A stretch of DNA of 64,000 nucleotides from Candidatus Gastranaerophilales bacterium (GCA_028693235.1 JAQUVW010000002.1:379298-443297), one strand, 5' to 3'; positions 9,042 through 18,821 are shown, counted from the first letter of the stretch. Program-made: numbers and translations. The notes: generated from the sequence alone by a model not told the origin.

Positions 9042-10535
9042 ATGCAAGAATCTAACGAAACAGCAACCCAACAAACAGACAGAATCAGAAATACCAGAAT
9101 ACAAAAATTAGCAGATTTGGCTGATAAAGGCATAAATCCGTATCCGTATTCATTTGATAAAAATATAAGTGCCCATGTTTTGCAAGAAAAATATAAAGAC
9201 TTGCCTGCAGGGGAAGATACTCAAGACTCTTACGCTGTTGCTGGCAGGATTATGGCAATGAGAAATTCCGGCATGTTCATTGACTTGATGGATGATTCAG
9301 GGAAAGTCCAAATATTTTGTCATAAAGAAAATATGGGGCAAGATAAATTTAAAACATTAAAACTCGTTGATATCGGCGATGTTATTGGCTTCTACGGTAC
9401 TGTAAGAAGAACTCCTAGAGGCGAGTTGAGCATAAAAGCTAACGACTATAAATTGCTATCAAAAGCATTGAAACCACTACCTGAAAAGTTTCATGGATTG
9501 ACTGATGTTGAACTTCGTTATCGCCAAAGATATGTGGATTTGATTATGAACGAAGATTCTAAAGACAAATTGAAAAAAAGAAGCTTAATTGTTCAAAAAT
9601 TCAGAGAATATTTGACAAAGCAAGGCTTTTTAGAAGTTGAAACGCCTATGCTTCATCCTCAAGCAAGCGGAGCTAATGCAAAACCTTTTATTACTCATCA
9701 TAACGCTCTTGATATGGATATGGTTTTGAGAATTGCTCCTGAACTATATTTGAAGAGATTAATTGTTGGCGGAATATCTGAAAAAATCTTTGAAATAAAC
9801 AGAAGTTTTAGAAACGAAGGTATTGATACTCGTCATAACCCGGAATTTACTATGATGGAGCTTTATCAAGCATATGTTGACTATAACGAAATGATGGCGT
9901 TGGTTGAAAATCTTGTTTCTTCTGTGGCACAAGATGTTTTAGGCACAATGAAAATTCCTTATGGCGATAAAGAAATCGATTTGACTCCGCCTTGGGATAG
10001 AAAAACAATGCTTGGTGCTATTAAAGAATATACAGGTGTCGATTTTAATGACTATTATACAAAAGAAGAAGCTTCTGAAAAAGCTGAAGAACTCGGCATT
10101 GATGTTTCAGATTGCGATAGCTGGGGAAAAGTTCTTGATGCTATTTTTGAAGAAAAAGTTGAGCCTCATTTGATTCAACCTATTCATATTATCGATTACC
10201 CGAGAGATATATCTCCATTGGCAAAAGTCCACAGAGATAACCCGAGATTGACTGAAAGATTTGAATCTCGTATCAACGGTTGGGAAATTTGTAACGCATT
10301 TTCTGAACTTACTGACCCGATTGATCAAAGAAATCGATTTGAAGCACAAGCAAGAGCAAAAGCAGCAGGTGATGAAGAAGCATGTGATATTGATGAAGAT
10401 TTTATTAATGCTTTGGAATACGGCATGCCTCCTGCAGGTGGTTTGGGTGTAGGCATTGACAGGATTGTAATGTTGCTTACTAATTCCCCTACAATTCGCG
10501 ACGTTATTGCTTTTCCGACCATGAAACAAAAATAA
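9042..10535 (+). CDS. lysS: Lysyl-tRNA synthetase, class II
   Basis: A 497-residue class II LysRS charging tRNA-Lys. The N-terminal OB-fold anticodon-binding domain (about residues 50-150) includes VAGRIMAMRNSGMFIDLMD. The catalytic core has motif 1 around GFLEVETPMLH, motif 2 FRNEGIDTRHNPEFTM, and motif 3 GGLGVGIDRIVML. An in-frame ATG at 9024 gives six more residues, but GGAGG at 9033-9037 lies just upstream of the ATG at 9042 and supports this start. Followed by the HU gene with its own promoter. Confidence 0.97.
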   Translation: MQESNETATQQTDRIRNTRIQKLADLADKGINPYPYSFDKNISAHVLQEKYKDLPAGEDTQDSYAVAGRIMAMRNSGMFIDLMDDSGKVQIFCHKENMGQDKFKTLKLVDIGDVIGFYGTVRRTPRGELSIKANDYKLLSKALKPLPEKFHGLTDVELRYRQRYVDLIMNEDSKDKLKKRSLIVQKFREYLTKQGFLEVETPMLHPQASGANAKPFITHHNALDMDMVLRIAPELYLKRLIVGGISEKIFEINRSFRNEGIDTRHNPEFTMMELYQAYVDYNEMMALVENLVSSVAQDVLGTMKIPYGDKEIDLTPPWDRKTMLGAIKEYTGVDFNDYYTKEEASEKAEELGIDVSDCDSWGKVLDAIFEEKVEPHLIQPIHIIDYPRDISPLAKVHRDNPRLTERFESRINGWEICNAFSELTDPIDQRNRFEAQARAKAAGDEEACDIDEDFINALEYGMPPAGGLGVGIDRIVMLLTNSPTIRDVIAFPTMKQK

Positions 10536-10573
10536 AAAAGCCAGAAAACCTACATATATATGAAAAAAACCTC

Positions 10574-10601
10574 TTGCATAATTTGAAAAAACAAATATAA
10601 T
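10574..10601 (+). promoter_or_regulatory. Promoter of the HU gene
   Basis: TTGCAT (10574-10579), 16-base spacer, TATAAT (10596-10601). The predicted start is about 30 bases before the HU ATG, with AAAGGGG as ribosome binding site just after 10620. Confidence 0.6.
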
Positions 10602-10637
10602 AAGAGTTGTACACATTATGAAAGGGGTTTAATCCAC

Positions 10638-10913
10638 ATGAACAAAGAAGAATTAGTACAAGAAGTATCAAAAAAAGCTAAAGTTACTCAAAAAGATGCA
10701 GCTGAAGTTATCAATGCATTTATGGATACAGTAGAAAAAACATTGGCTAAAGGTAAAAAAGTTACTTTAGTTGGTTTCGGTACATTTGAACCAAGAAAAA
10801 GAGCTGCAAGAACTGGTCGTAATCCTCAAACCGGTGCTCAAATTAAAATTGCTGCTAAAGTTGCTCCTATCTTTACTGCAGGAAAGAAATTTAAAGAAAC
10901 AGTTAACGCATAG
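10638..10913 (+). CDS. hup: HU family DNA-binding protein
   Basis: A 91-residue nucleoid protein. It starts MNKEELVQEVSKKAKVTQKDA, has the core GFGTFEPRKRAARTGRNPQTG (arm region) and ends with the conserved KVAPIFTAGKKFKETV. Length and sequence are standard for HU. It is monocistronic, with a strong promoter upstream and an intrinsic terminator downstream, as expected for an abundant architectural protein that bends DNA non-specifically. Confidence 0.97.
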   Translation: MNKEELVQEVSKKAKVTQKDAAEVINAFMDTVEKTLAKGKKVTLVGFGTFEPRKRAARTGRNPQTGAQIKIAAKVAPIFTAGKKFKETVNA

Positions 10914-10936
10914 TTACAGTTTTGAAAAAACATTTA

Positions 10937-10972
10937 AAAGGTCGTTTGAAATTTCAAGCGACCTTTGTTTTA
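10937..10972 (+). terminator. Intrinsic terminator after HU, probably bidirectional
   Basis: AAAGGTCG at 10937-10944 pairs with CGACCTTT at 10959-10966, and the pairing continues inward (TTTGAAA/TTTCAAG, one wobble). A T-rich tail follows. The left flank is A-rich, so it can also end the convergent DAHP synthase transcript. Confidence 0.8.
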
Positions 10973-10992
10973 TATAAAGATTTTGTATTTAG

Positions 10993-12006
10993 TTAAATTA
11001 TTTTTTTGCCGACTATAGGAGCAATTTGTTTTATTTCGTTGTAGAGTTTTTCAAAGCCTTGCGGGAATAAAGATTGAGCTCCATCGCACAAAGCGTTTTC
11101 AGGGTCGTCGTGGACTTCTATTATTAAACCGTCACAACCTCCTGCGACAGAAGCTTTACTCATTGGAGGCACGCTATCTCTTAATCCGGTAGCGTGACTG
11201 GGGTCAACGATTACAGGCAAGTGGCTTAATTTCTTAACGACGGGTATTGCTGATAGGTCGAGGGTATTTCTTGTCGCTTTTTCGTAGGTTCTTATACCTC
11301 TTTCGCAAAGAATAACCTCTCGGTTTCCTCCTGCCATAATATATTCTGCTGCCATTAGCCACTCTTGAATAGTTGCACTAAGACCTCTTTTTATAATAAC
11401 AGGTTTGTTAATTGTTCCGAGTTCTCTTAAAAGGTTGAAGTTTTGCATGTTTCTTGCACCCACTTGCAAAATATCTACGTATTCAAGGAATAAAGGAATT
11501 TGAGATATTTCCATGACTTCGCATGTAACAGCCATATTATATTTATCAGCGACTTTTCTTATTATGTGAAGCCCTTCTTCTCCCAATCCTTGAAAGGCAT
11601 AAGGAGAGGTTCTTGGTTTAAAAGCACCGCCACGTAATATCTTAACACCATAAGATGAAAGTTTTTTGGCTACAGCGTCCATTTGCTCGTAGGTCTCAAT
11701 CGTGCAGGGACCGGCTATTACACCTATATTGTTATCTCCGAATTTAACTCCATTGATTTCTATAACTGTATCGTTTTGCTGAAAAACACGGCTAACAAGT
11801 TTGTATGGAGAGCTAATCCTAATTACTTCTTCAACGCCTTCAATAAGCTCGATATCTCTCGGGTCAATTATTTTCCCCCCGACAGCTCCGATTACCGTAT
11901 GTATTTCACCGTGAGAAACATGTGCGTCAAACCCTTTTTTCTTGATAAAAGCAATAACTTTTTCAATTTGTTCGTCTTTAGCCAATGGCTTCATTATGAT
12001 TAACAT
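10993..12006 (-). CDS. aroF: 3-deoxy-7-phosphoheptulonate (DAHP) synthase
   Basis: A 337-residue class I DAHP synthase of the Thermotoga/Bacillus type with an N-terminal ferredoxin-like regulatory domain (about residues 1-70, including VIGAVGGKIIDPRDIE). The catalytic TIM barrel starts about residue 85 (NIGVIAGPCTIETYEQM) and includes GGAFKPRTSPYAFQGLGEEGL, LQVGARNMQNF and VIVDPSHATGLRD. It catalyses the first step of the shikimate pathway from phosphoenolpyruvate and erythrose-4-phosphate; aroA lies 36 kb away. AAGGAG precedes the chosen ATG. The N-terminal domain suggests feedback inhibition by aromatic products, as in the family. Confidence 0.95.
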   Translation of the reverse strand: MLIIMKPLAKDEQIEKVIAFIKKKGFDAHVSHGEIHTVIGAVGGKIIDPRDIELIEGVEEVIRISSPYKLVSRVFQQNDTVIEINGVKFGDNNIGVIAGPCTIETYEQMDAVAKKLSSYGVKILRGGAFKPRTSPYAFQGLGEEGLHIIRKVADKYNMAVTCEVMEISQIPLFLEYVDILQVGARNMQNFNLLRELGTINKPVIIKRGLSATIQEWLMAAEYIMAGGNREVILCERGIRTYEKATRNTLDLSAIPVVKKLSHLPVIVDPSHATGLRDSVPPMSKASVAGGCDGLIIEVHDDPENALCDGAQSLFPQGFEKLYNEIKQIAPIVGKKII

Positions 12007-12125
12007 AATACACTCTCCTTACTGAGTAATATTATCACGGATAATTTTAAATTAACAGTATCGCAAAAAGCTTGTATTTCTTTGCTTAATTTGATAAGAT
12101 TATTTTGCAAATGATGGAGGAAAAA

Positions 12126-12581
12126 ATGAAAAATTTAAAACTCGCAGTTACAGCTTTAGCATTGTTGTTCTTTACTAATTTGGCTGCTAATGCTGATACT
12201 ATTGCTTATGCAAACTTTAAAAAAATCGAATCAGAATATGCTTACGCAAAAGATTCTTATAAACAGATTGATAATAAGGTTCTTGAGCTTCAACAATATG
12301 TTATAGACAAAGATAAACAGTTCAAGGCTATTGATTCACCTATTCAAAAGAAAAATTTTGAAGAAAAAATCCAAAAAGAGTATAAAGACAAAGAAGATAC
12401 TGTTTTGAAGATGAAAATGCAAAAAGAAGATGAAATATATCAAAACATTATGGCTGCTACAAAAGCAGTTGCCGCAATTAAAAAATATGATGTCGTTCTT
12501 GATTATAGAGTTGTCTTTACAGGCGGCATAGATATTTCTAATGACATTATACAATATCTGAATTCTGCACCAAGAAAATAG
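12126..12581 (+). CDS. OmpH/Skp-like periplasmic chaperone
   Basis: A 151-residue secreted protein. The start at 12126 has GGAGG at 12116-12120; an upstream in-frame ATG at 12105 lacks a site. The signal peptide is KNLKLAVTALALLFFTNLAANA with cleavage before DTIAYANF. The mature part begins with a beta strand, then a long charged helical hairpin (about residues 35-110), and ends VVLDYRVVFTGGIDISNDII, the OmpH/Skp pattern. Such proteins hold unfolded outer-membrane proteins in the periplasm, implying a didermal envelope. It is monocistronic with a short hairpin downstream. Confidence 0.8.
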   Translation: MKNLKLAVTALALLFFTNLAANADTIAYANFKKIESEYAYAKDSYKQIDNKVLELQQYVIDKDKQFKAIDSPIQKKNFEEKIQKEYKDKEDTVLKMKMQKEDEIYQNIMAATKAVAAIKKYDVVLDYRVVFTGGIDISNDIIQYLNSAPRK

Positions 12582-12604
12582 TATATAGATAGTTTTAATC
12601 ACAT

Positions 12605-12633
12605 AGAGAAGCGGTTTTATCGAGTCGCTTCTC
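12605..12633 (+). terminator. Hairpin between OmpH-like gene and pyrimidine-nucleoside phosphorylase gene
   Basis: AGAGAAGCG (12605-12613) pairs perfectly with CGCTTCTCT (12625-12633), loop 11 bases. No clear T tract follows, so it may be a weak terminator or a leader structure for the gene starting at 12661. Confidence 0.45.
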
Positions 12634-12660
12634 TTGTGGCTCTAAAGAAAGAGGTCTCTG

Positions 12661-13965
12661 ATGAAAATAGTTGATTTAATTGAAAAAAAGAAAAAAGGTC
12701 TGTCACTTTCCGAAAAAGAAATTAAGTTCTTTATCGATGGAATTATGAATAATACCATTGAAGATTATCAAACAAGTGCGTTGTTGATGGCTATATATTT
12801 TAAGGGAATGGATTTGGATGAAACCACATATTTGACTAAATATATGGTTGAGTCAGGTGAAATTCTTGACTTGTCTGATATTTCTAACAATATTATCGAT
12901 AAACATTCAACAGGCGGCGTTGGTGACAAAATTACGGTTATGTTCTTGCCTTTAGTGGCTGCAGCGGGTATTCATTCTGCTAAGTTGTCAGGGCGTGGTT
13001 TGGGACATACTGGCGGAACCATTGACAAATTGGATTCAATTCCGGGCTTTAAAACAAATTTAGATATCGATGATTTTAAGAAAAAAGTCAAAGAGGTTGG
13101 GGCGGCTATTGCTTCTCAAACCTTATCCTTAGCTCCTGCTGACGGCAAATTGTATGCATTGAGAGATGTTACATCAACCGTTGATATTATTCCTTTGATT
13201 GCATCTTCTGTTGTGTCTAAAAAAATTGCATCAGGTGCAAATCATATTATTTTAGATGTTAAATACGGCTCAGGTGCATTTATTAAAACTCCCGAAGAAG
13301 CGGAAAAACTTTCTACGATAATGGTGGAGGTCGGTAAGCGTTTAGGGAGAAATATTTGTGCTGTTATAAGTTCGATGAATCAACCTTTGGGGCGTGCTGT
13401 CGGTAACGCAATTGAAATTAAAGAAGTAATTGAGTTCTTAAAAGGTAATATGTCTGAAGACTTGGAAGAATTAACCTTCGAGCTTGCTGGTGTAAGCTTT
13501 GTTAAAACAGGCATGTTCAAGGAAATTCATGAAGGAAAAGCTTATCTTGAAGAGTTGATTAAAAGCGGAAAGGCTTTAGAAAAGTTAAAAGAAATCATTG
13601 TTTCTCAATATGGAAATCCTGATGTAATCAACGATTACAGCTTGCTTCCTCAGGCGAAATATACGTATGAGCTTAAGGCTGAAAATTCAGGATTTGTTAA
13701 AAATATTGATGCTCTTTCTATTGCAAAAGCCTCTAAGGCATTAGGTGCAGGCAGAGAAAAGAAAACAGATTCTATAGATTATGCTGTAGGTGTTTATTTG
13801 GATAAAAAATATGGCGAAGAAGTGAAAAAAGGTGAAACTTATGCCACTATATATGCCAATAATGAAGCTTTGATACCTGATTCAGAAGCTTTGATAAAGG
13901 AAGCTTTTGCGTTTACTGCTGAAAAACCACCGAAGCAAAGTTTGGTTTATAAAATTATTAACTAA
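12661..13965 (+). CDS. pdp: Pyrimidine-nucleoside phosphorylase
   Basis: A 434-residue nucleoside phosphorylase of the DeoA/Pdp family that splits uridine/thymidine with phosphate for salvage. Diagnostic are KHSTGGVGDKIT (phosphate loop), KLSGRGLGHTGGTIDKLDSI, and KIASGANHIILDVKYGSGAF. The C-terminal alpha/beta domain is complete. Length matches Firmicutes Pdp (about 433) rather than the slightly longer Gram-negative DeoA, so Pdp is preferred; the specificity assignment is inference. GAGG at 12651-12654 is the ribosome binding site. The de novo pyrimidine operon is 35 kb away. Confidence 0.9.
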   Translation: MKIVDLIEKKKKGLSLSEKEIKFFIDGIMNNTIEDYQTSALLMAIYFKGMDLDETTYLTKYMVESGEILDLSDISNNIIDKHSTGGVGDKITVMFLPLVAAAGIHSAKLSGRGLGHTGGTIDKLDSIPGFKTNLDIDDFKKKVKEVGAAIASQTLSLAPADGKLYALRDVTSTVDIIPLIASSVVSKKIASGANHIILDVKYGSGAFIKTPEEAEKLSTIMVEVGKRLGRNICAVISSMNQPLGRAVGNAIEIKEVIEFLKGNMSEDLEELTFELAGVSFVKTGMFKEIHEGKAYLEELIKSGKALEKLKEIIVSQYGNPDVINDYSLLPQAKYTYELKAENSGFVKNIDALSIAKASKALGAGREKKTDSIDYAVGVYLDKKYGEEVKKGETYATIYANNEALIPDSEALIKEAFAFTAEKPPKQSLVYKIIN

Positions 13966-14047
13966 CGTAAAGCGATTAACTTAAAAATAGAAACAATTCT
14001 CATTAATTCTCGTCAAACTACTTATAAACCGAAGGAGAGTAGTTGAT

Positions 14048-15040
14048 ATGAGTGTAAAAAACATTCGTGGAGAAGTGATGGGAGTTTGTTTTGCAGAATC
14101 TTATGAAAACAAATATTCAGCAAACGCATTGAAGAATGATTTTATTATTAAAGGAAGTGACGACGAAGAAAATGTAGAAGAAGTATCATTTAACAGTATT
14201 GCTCACAAAGACGATTTATTGCAAATGTATTTGAAAGATGTTGGCAAGGTTCGTCTTTTAAAAGCCGAAGATGAAAAAACGTTAGGAAAGACCATTCAAG
14301 AAGGTGATATAAAAAGTGCTTTAGTTGCTAAGAAAAAACTTGTACAAGCTAATCTAAGGCTTGTGGTTAGTATCGCTAAAAAATATGTCGGTCAGGGCGT
14401 TCTTTTTATGGATTTGGTTCAAGAGGGGTCATTGGGGTTAATCAGGGCAGCAGAGAGATTTGACTATAAAAGAGGATTCAAGTTCAGTACCTATGCGACT
14501 TGGTGGATAAAACAAACCATTGTCAGGGCTATTGCAAATAATTCACGCACAATAAGAATTCCGGTTCACATGGCTGATAAAATAAGAGCTTTAAGACGTG
14601 CTAATTTGACTCTTTCTTGTGAACTCGGCAGAGAGCCTACAGATGAAGAACTGGCAAAGGCTATGAAGCTTACCCCTAAAAAAATCAGCGTAATAAAAAA
14701 AGCCATGATGCGTGAGCCGATAAGTTTGGATACGCCGGTTGCGGACAATTTAGTTCTTGAAGATTATATTCCTGATGAGGTTTTTAAATCGCCTGATTTT
14801 AAGGCTCAAAAATATTTTTTGAGCTACGATATAAAGAAGCTATTAGATGAGTTGAATGAAAAAGAACGTATTATATTAATAAACAGATTTGGGCTTGATG
14901 GTATGCAGCCCAAGACATTAGAGGAGCTAGGGAGAAAATTAGGGTTCTCAAAGGAGAGAATTAGGCAAATAGAAGGAACTGCAATCAAAAAGTTGAGAGG
15001 AAGGGAAGAGTTTTATCATCTTAAAGATTATCTCAATTGA
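14048..15040 (+). CDS. RNA polymerase sigma factor, RpoD/SigA family
   Basis: A 330-residue sigma-70 factor with regions 1.2 to 4.2 but no region 1.1. Region 1.2 is [21 protein letters not shown]; region 2 has [32 protein letters not shown]; region 3 has [13 protein letters not shown]; region 4.2 has [23 protein letters not shown]. The missing 1.1, and somewhat relaxed region 3/4 sequence, fit a group 2 cyanobacterial-type sigma factor, but a short primary sigma cannot be excluded. GGAG lies 11 bases before the ATG. Monocistronic, closed by a strong terminator. Confidence 0.88.
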   Translation: MSVKNIRGEVMGVCFAESYENKYSANALKNDFIIKGSDDEENVEEVSFNSIAHKDDLLQMYLKDVGKVRLLKAEDEKTLGKTIQEGDIKSALVAKKKLVQANLRLVVSIAKKYVGQGVLFMDLVQEGSLGLIRAAERFDYKRGFKFSTYATWWIKQTIVRAIANNSRTIRIPVHMADKIRALRRANLTLSCELGREPTDEELAKAMKLTPKKISVIKKAMMREPISLDTPVADNLVLEDYIPDEVFKSPDFKAQKYFLSYDIKKLLDELNEKERIILINRFGLDGMQPKTLEELGRKLGFSKERIRQIEGTAIKKLRGREEFYHLKDYLN

Positions 15041-15081
15041 TAATACAAAAGATGGTGAATATAACTCGAACCGGTTTAATG

Positions 15082-15106
15082 GGCGGAAATCTCCGCCTTT
15101 TTTTTT
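15082..15106 (+). terminator. Intrinsic terminator after the sigma factor gene
   Basis: GGCGGA (15082-15087) pairs with TCCGCC (15092-15097), four-base loop, followed by nine Ts. Confidence 0.9.
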
Positions 15107-15149
15107 ATTTCTACACTTAAAAGATGATAACAAAGTATAAAAAATATGC

Positions 15150-15194
15150 TAGAATTCGTGTGTTCTGTTTCGTATGACTAAATACAGGAAACAG
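15150..15194 (+). promoter_or_regulatory. Extended -10 and dyad upstream of the kinase-like gene
   Basis: TGCTAGAAT ends at 15155 and looks like an extended -10 element. Ten bases later lies the dyad CTGTTTC (15165-15171)/GAAACAG (15188-15194), at the start of the predicted leader. It could be a leader hairpin or an operator. Weak evidence. Confidence 0.35.
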
Positions 15195-15221
15195 AGACGA
15201 TAGATTAGATAGGTATTTTCT

Positions 15222-16394
15222 ATGGGTCTTTTTAAACAATTGTTCTCAAAACAGTCTGCAATCCTTGATTTTTGTCCCGAGGCTGTCTTTATTACAGATG
15301 TTGAGTGTAATGTATCTTACGCCAATCCTGCGGCTTTGTTTTTGTGTGGAGCTGAAGTGTCAGAAATAACAAGTTTGTACGATTTTTTCCCGAATGAGGA
15401 TATAAAATTAAACGAGGAAAAACAGCTTAAACGAATTTTCTTTTTGAAATCAAAAAAAGGCGATGAAAAATACGTTGAGATTAAATCAGAAAAATTGCCC
15501 GACGAAGATAAATATTTGGTTGTTATTTTAGATGTGACGTCAAATCATAAAATGGTCAAATCCCTTGAGCGAAAAATTGAAGAAGACGAAAAAGTTAAAT
15601 ATAATAAAAATGAATTTTTGCACAAAATGTCTAACAATTTAACCTCACCTTTGCATTCTATTATCGGCTTTTCTCAAGCTATTTTAGAAGGTTTGGGGGG
15701 CGATATTAATGACAAACAAGAAAAATATTTGAAAATTATACACAAAAACTCATCCGAGTTGCTTCAACTTTTAGATAAAGTTATAAATTTGTCCCAAATC
15801 GAAGCCGATTTGTATGAAATAAGTTTTAAAAACTTTGATATTACCAATACTGCAAGCATTGCGATAAATGAAGTTAAGGCAAAGCTTGACGAAAAAAGAC
15901 TTTCAATAGATTTGGATACAGAAGAACTGACGAGAAAAAATTGTTATTCTGATGAAACTGTTGTCAAAACTATTTTGCTTAATCTGTTAGAAAATGCTGT
16001 TCTTTCTTGCGATTTGGGTGGCGTTAAGGTAAAACTTGCAAATCCAGAATTTGAATATTTTATTGAAAAAGGAATAAAAGTTCCTACTGATTCAGAAAAA
16101 AATGAATTTTTATTGATACAAGTCCGAGATACTGGTTCCGGTATTTCGAAAGATGAAATGAAAGACATTTTTGATCCATATATACAAATTGATAAAAATG
16201 CTAAAAAGCATTTGTTGAGAGGACTTTTATTGGGAATAACAAAAGAATTTGTTAAACAATTAAAAGGATTAATTTGGGTTGATTCTGAGCTTTTAAAAGA
16301 GTCTGTTTATTCTATAATTATTCCAGTAGAAAAAAATCCTGTGCAACTTGAGTATTTAGACGATGCAGAAAAAAATGACTCTCAAGTTTGCTAA
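15222..16394 (+). CDS. PAS-domain histidine-kinase-like protein lacking the phospho-acceptor His
   Basis: A 390-residue cytoplasmic protein with a PAS-like sensor (about residues 12-108), a dimerisation helix pair (about 128-195) and a HATPase domain (about 225-370). The H-box reads FLHKMSNNLTSPLHSIIGF: the position that is His in the usual M-S-H-E-L-R-T-P-L is Asn138 (AAC at 15633-15635). The N-box (LLNLLENAV) and G1 box (VRDTGSGIS) are good, but the G2 region reads RGLLLGITK instead of G-T-G-L-G-L. No transmembrane helix and no response regulator adjoins. It may be a sensory pseudokinase; the nearby His in FLHK or PLHS might substitute. An ABC ATPase gene follows after 16 bases. Confidence 0.8.
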   Translation: MGLFKQLFSKQSAILDFCPEAVFITDVECNVSYANPAALFLCGAEVSEITSLYDFFPNEDIKLNEEKQLKRIFFLKSKKGDEKYVEIKSEKLPDEDKYLVVILDVTSNHKMVKSLERKIEEDEKVKYNKNEFLHKMSNNLTSPLHSIIGFSQAILEGLGGDINDKQEKYLKIIHKNSSELLQLLDKVINLSQIEADLYEISFKNFDITNTASIAINEVKAKLDEKRLSIDLDTEELTRKNCYSDETVVKTILLNLLENAVLSCDLGGVKVKLANPEFEYFIEKGIKVPTDSEKNEFLLIQVRDTGSGISKDEMKDIFDPYIQIDKNAKKHLLRGLLLGITKEFVKQLKGLIWVDSELLKESVYSIIIPVEKNPVQLEYLDDAEKNDSQVC

Positions 16395-16410
16395 GAAAGA
16401 ATAGTATAAA

Positions 16411-17472
16411 ATGGCAAAAGTTGAATTAAAAAATGTATCAAAAATATACGATAATAGCGACAAAAAGGTTATAAATAAAGTTAGTTTGTCGATTGAAGAT
16501 AAAGAATTTTTGGTGCTTGTCGGCTCATCAGGGTGCGGCAAATCTACCCTTTTGCGAATGATTGCAGGGCTTGAAAATATAACAGACGGTGAAATCTTTA
16601 TCGAGGATAAATGTGTAAATAATATTCACCCAAAAGATAGAGATATAGCTTTTGTTTTCCAGAGTTATGCGTTGTATCCTCACATGACCGTATTTGAAAA
16701 TATTGCATTTCCGTTAAAAATGCGTGGATATAAAAAAGATGAAATTAAAGAAAAAGTTTTGAAAGTTGCCGGTTCATTAGATTTAGATGAATTGTTGGAT
16801 AGAAAGCCTAAGCAATTATCCGGCGGACAAAGGCAAAGAGTTGCTTTGGGCAGAGCTATCGTGCGTGAACCAAAGGTATTTTTAATGGATGAGCCGTTAT
16901 CTAATCTTGATGCAAAATTAAGGGTTCAAATGAGAGCTGAAATCAAAAAATTACATCAAAAACTCCAAACAACGTTTATATATGTAACCCATGACCAAAC
17001 GGAAGCTCTTACGATGGGCGATAGAATCGCTGTTATTGATAAGGGAATTATTCAACAAGTTGATACTCCTGATAAGATTTACAATCTACCGGCAAATACT
17101 TTCGTGGGTGGCTTTTTAGGTTCTCCTGCTATGAATTTTATTCCTTCTGAAATTATTGAGGGTGCTGTTGAAATCAATGGGGTTAAGATTTATTTGAATG
17201 ATGAACAAAAACATCTTTTGTCAGGATATAATGAAGTTTTAATTGGAATAAGAGCTGAAAATTTATCAGAATATGTTCCTAATTGCGAGTTTAAAGCACC
17301 TGTTGATATCTCGGAGATGTTAGGTAGTGAAAGAGTTGTGTATTTCATAGCAAACGGCAAAAAATGTTGTGCTAAAATGCCTCCAATGACAGATGTTTCC
17401 GGGGATATAACGTTGAAAGCAGACTCAAATAAATTTTTATTCTTTGATACTAAAACATTGAATAGAATATAA
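16411..17472 (+). CDS. ABC transporter ATP-binding protein, MalK/UgpC/MsmX type
   Basis: A 353-residue ATPase with Walker [11 protein letters not shown]-loop [12 protein letters not shown], signature [19 protein letters not shown], Walker B VFLMDEP, the D-loop SNLDAKLR, and switch His in [12 protein letters not shown]. The C-terminal 110 residues form a TOBE-like regulatory domain. This is the carbohydrate importer (CUT1) class. No permease or binding protein adjoins, so it may serve several importers in the manner of MsmX; that is inference. It lies 16 bases after the kinase-like gene and is convergent with the next gene (two bases between stops). Confidence 0.9.
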   Translation: MAKVELKNVSKIYDNSDKKVINKVSLSIEDKEFLVLVGSSGCGKSTLLRMIAGLENITDGEIFIEDKCVNNIHPKDRDIAFVFQSYALYPHMTVFENIAFPLKMRGYKKDEIKEKVLKVAGSLDLDELLDRKPKQLSGGQRQRVALGRAIVREPKVFLMDEPLSNLDAKLRVQMRAEIKKLHQKLQTTFIYVTHDQTEALTMGDRIAVIDKGIIQQVDTPDKIYNLPANTFVGGFLGSPAMNFIPSEIIEGAVEINGVKIYLNDEQKHLLSGYNEVLIGIRAENLSEYVPNCEFKAPVDISEMLGSERVVYFIANGKKCCAKMPPMTDVSGDITLKADSNKFLFFDTKTLNRI

Positions 17473-17474
17473 CT

Positions 17475-18716
17475 TTATTCTTTTTCATGTTTTGCAAGTT
17501 CGTCTAAAATGCCACGGATTGCAATTTTTACATGGGCGTAATTTAGCCCGCCTTGCATATAAGCAGCGTAAGGCGGACGAACAGGGCCGTCAGCTGAAAG
17601 TTCAATTGTGGAGCCTTCAATAAAAGAGCCACCTGCCATGATTAATTTGTTATCATACCCGGGGACTTCATCAGGAATTGGGGTTAAATATGATTCCACC
17701 GGAGATAATGATTGAAGCGTTTTACAAAAAGCTAAAAGTGGTTTTTCTTCACCAAATTTTATTGTTTGGATTATGTCTGTTCTGTGTTCTGTCGGGAGCG
17801 GCGTTGAATTAAAGCCTATATCTTCAAAAACTTGAGAAGCTAATATTGCCCCTTTAACTGATTCTGCAACAATTGACGGTGCCATAAAAAGACCTTGGAA
17901 CATCAATCTTGATTGGTTGTACATGGCACCCCCTTCTGTTCCAATGCCTGGTGCTGTAAGTCGGTATGCGGTTTGGTCAACATATTCTTTTTTCCCTGCA
18001 ACATAGCCACCTGCTTCTACAAGTCCACCACCGGGGTTTTTAATTAATGACCCTGCAATCAAGTCTGCTCCTACTTCAAGTGGTTCTAAGGCTTCGACAA
18101 ACTCGCCGTAGCAGTTGTCTACAAAACAAATGCAATTAGGATTATTCTTTTTTGTTATTTCGACAATTTTTTTAATTGTTTCAATGCTCAAAGAGCGTCT
18201 TTGAGAGTAACCTCTTGAACGTTGGATAAGAATCATTGTTGTGTTTTTATCAATAGCCTTGTCAATGCCTTCAAAATCTATGTCAATGCCGTCTTTTAGC
18301 GGTACTTCATCATAAAGAACGCCATGCCCAATTAGAGAGGATTTTTTATCACCTCTTTTTCCGATAACTTCTTCCATTGTGTCATAAGGAGCACCGGCTA
18401 CGGAAATGAGTTTGTCGCCATGTCTTAAATTGCCGAACAGACAGCAAGCAAGCGTGTGAGTTCCTGATACAAATTGAGGGCGAGCCATTGCTTTTTCTGC
18501 CTTGAAAACATCTGCAAATACTCTATCTAAGACATCACGCCCCATATCATCGTGACCATAGCCTGACACTGATGCGAAATGTTCTGCTCCGACTTTATTT
18601 TTTATGAAAGCTTTTAAGACTTTTTCTTGATTAATTTCTTTAATTTCATCAACAATTTTAAATTGATTAAAAACTTTATCTTCTGCTTGTTTAATTATTA
18701 ACTTAGAGTCTTTCAT
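17475..18716 (-). CDS. PLP-dependent methionine gamma-lyase family protein (YnbB/COG4100)
   Basis: A 413-residue fold-type I PLP enzyme of the 'aluminium resistance/methionine gamma-lyase family' group. The probable Schiff-base Lys is in AGSLIKNPGGGLVEAGGY; the cofactor Asp is in CFVDNCYGEFVE; FVSGTHTLACCLFGNL and QRSRGYSQRRSL are typical of this group. Its reaction is poorly established, so no substrate is assigned. Monocistronic and convergent with the ABC ATPase gene. In Firmicutes relatives often sit near glnR or the miaA/hfq region; nothing similar is seen here. Confidence 0.82.
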   Translation of the reverse strand: MKDSKLIIKQAEDKVFNQFKIVDEIKEINQEKVLKAFIKNKVGAEHFASVSGYGHDDMGRDVLDRVFADVFKAEKAMARPQFVSGTHTLACCLFGNLRHGDKLISVAGAPYDTMEEVIGKRGDKKSSLIGHGVLYDEVPLKDGIDIDFEGIDKAIDKNTTMILIQRSRGYSQRRSLSIETIKKIVEITKKNNPNCICFVDNCYGEFVEALEPLEVGADLIAGSLIKNPGGGLVEAGGYVAGKKEYVDQTAYRLTAPGIGTEGGAMYNQSRLMFQGLFMAPSIVAESVKGAILASQVFEDIGFNSTPLPTEHRTDIIQTIKFGEEKPLLAFCKTLQSLSPVESYLTPIPDEVPGYDNKLIMAGGSFIEGSTIELSADGPVRPPYAAYMQGGLNYAHVKIAIRGILDELAKHEKE

Positions 18717-18821
18717 TCTTCGTCCCTTAGAATCGTATCAATACACACTTTCAACCATAACTCAAAATTAATTTAACTTCAATTGCAAAATTTCTGTAAA
18801 ATAATTCATTGCTACTATTTG

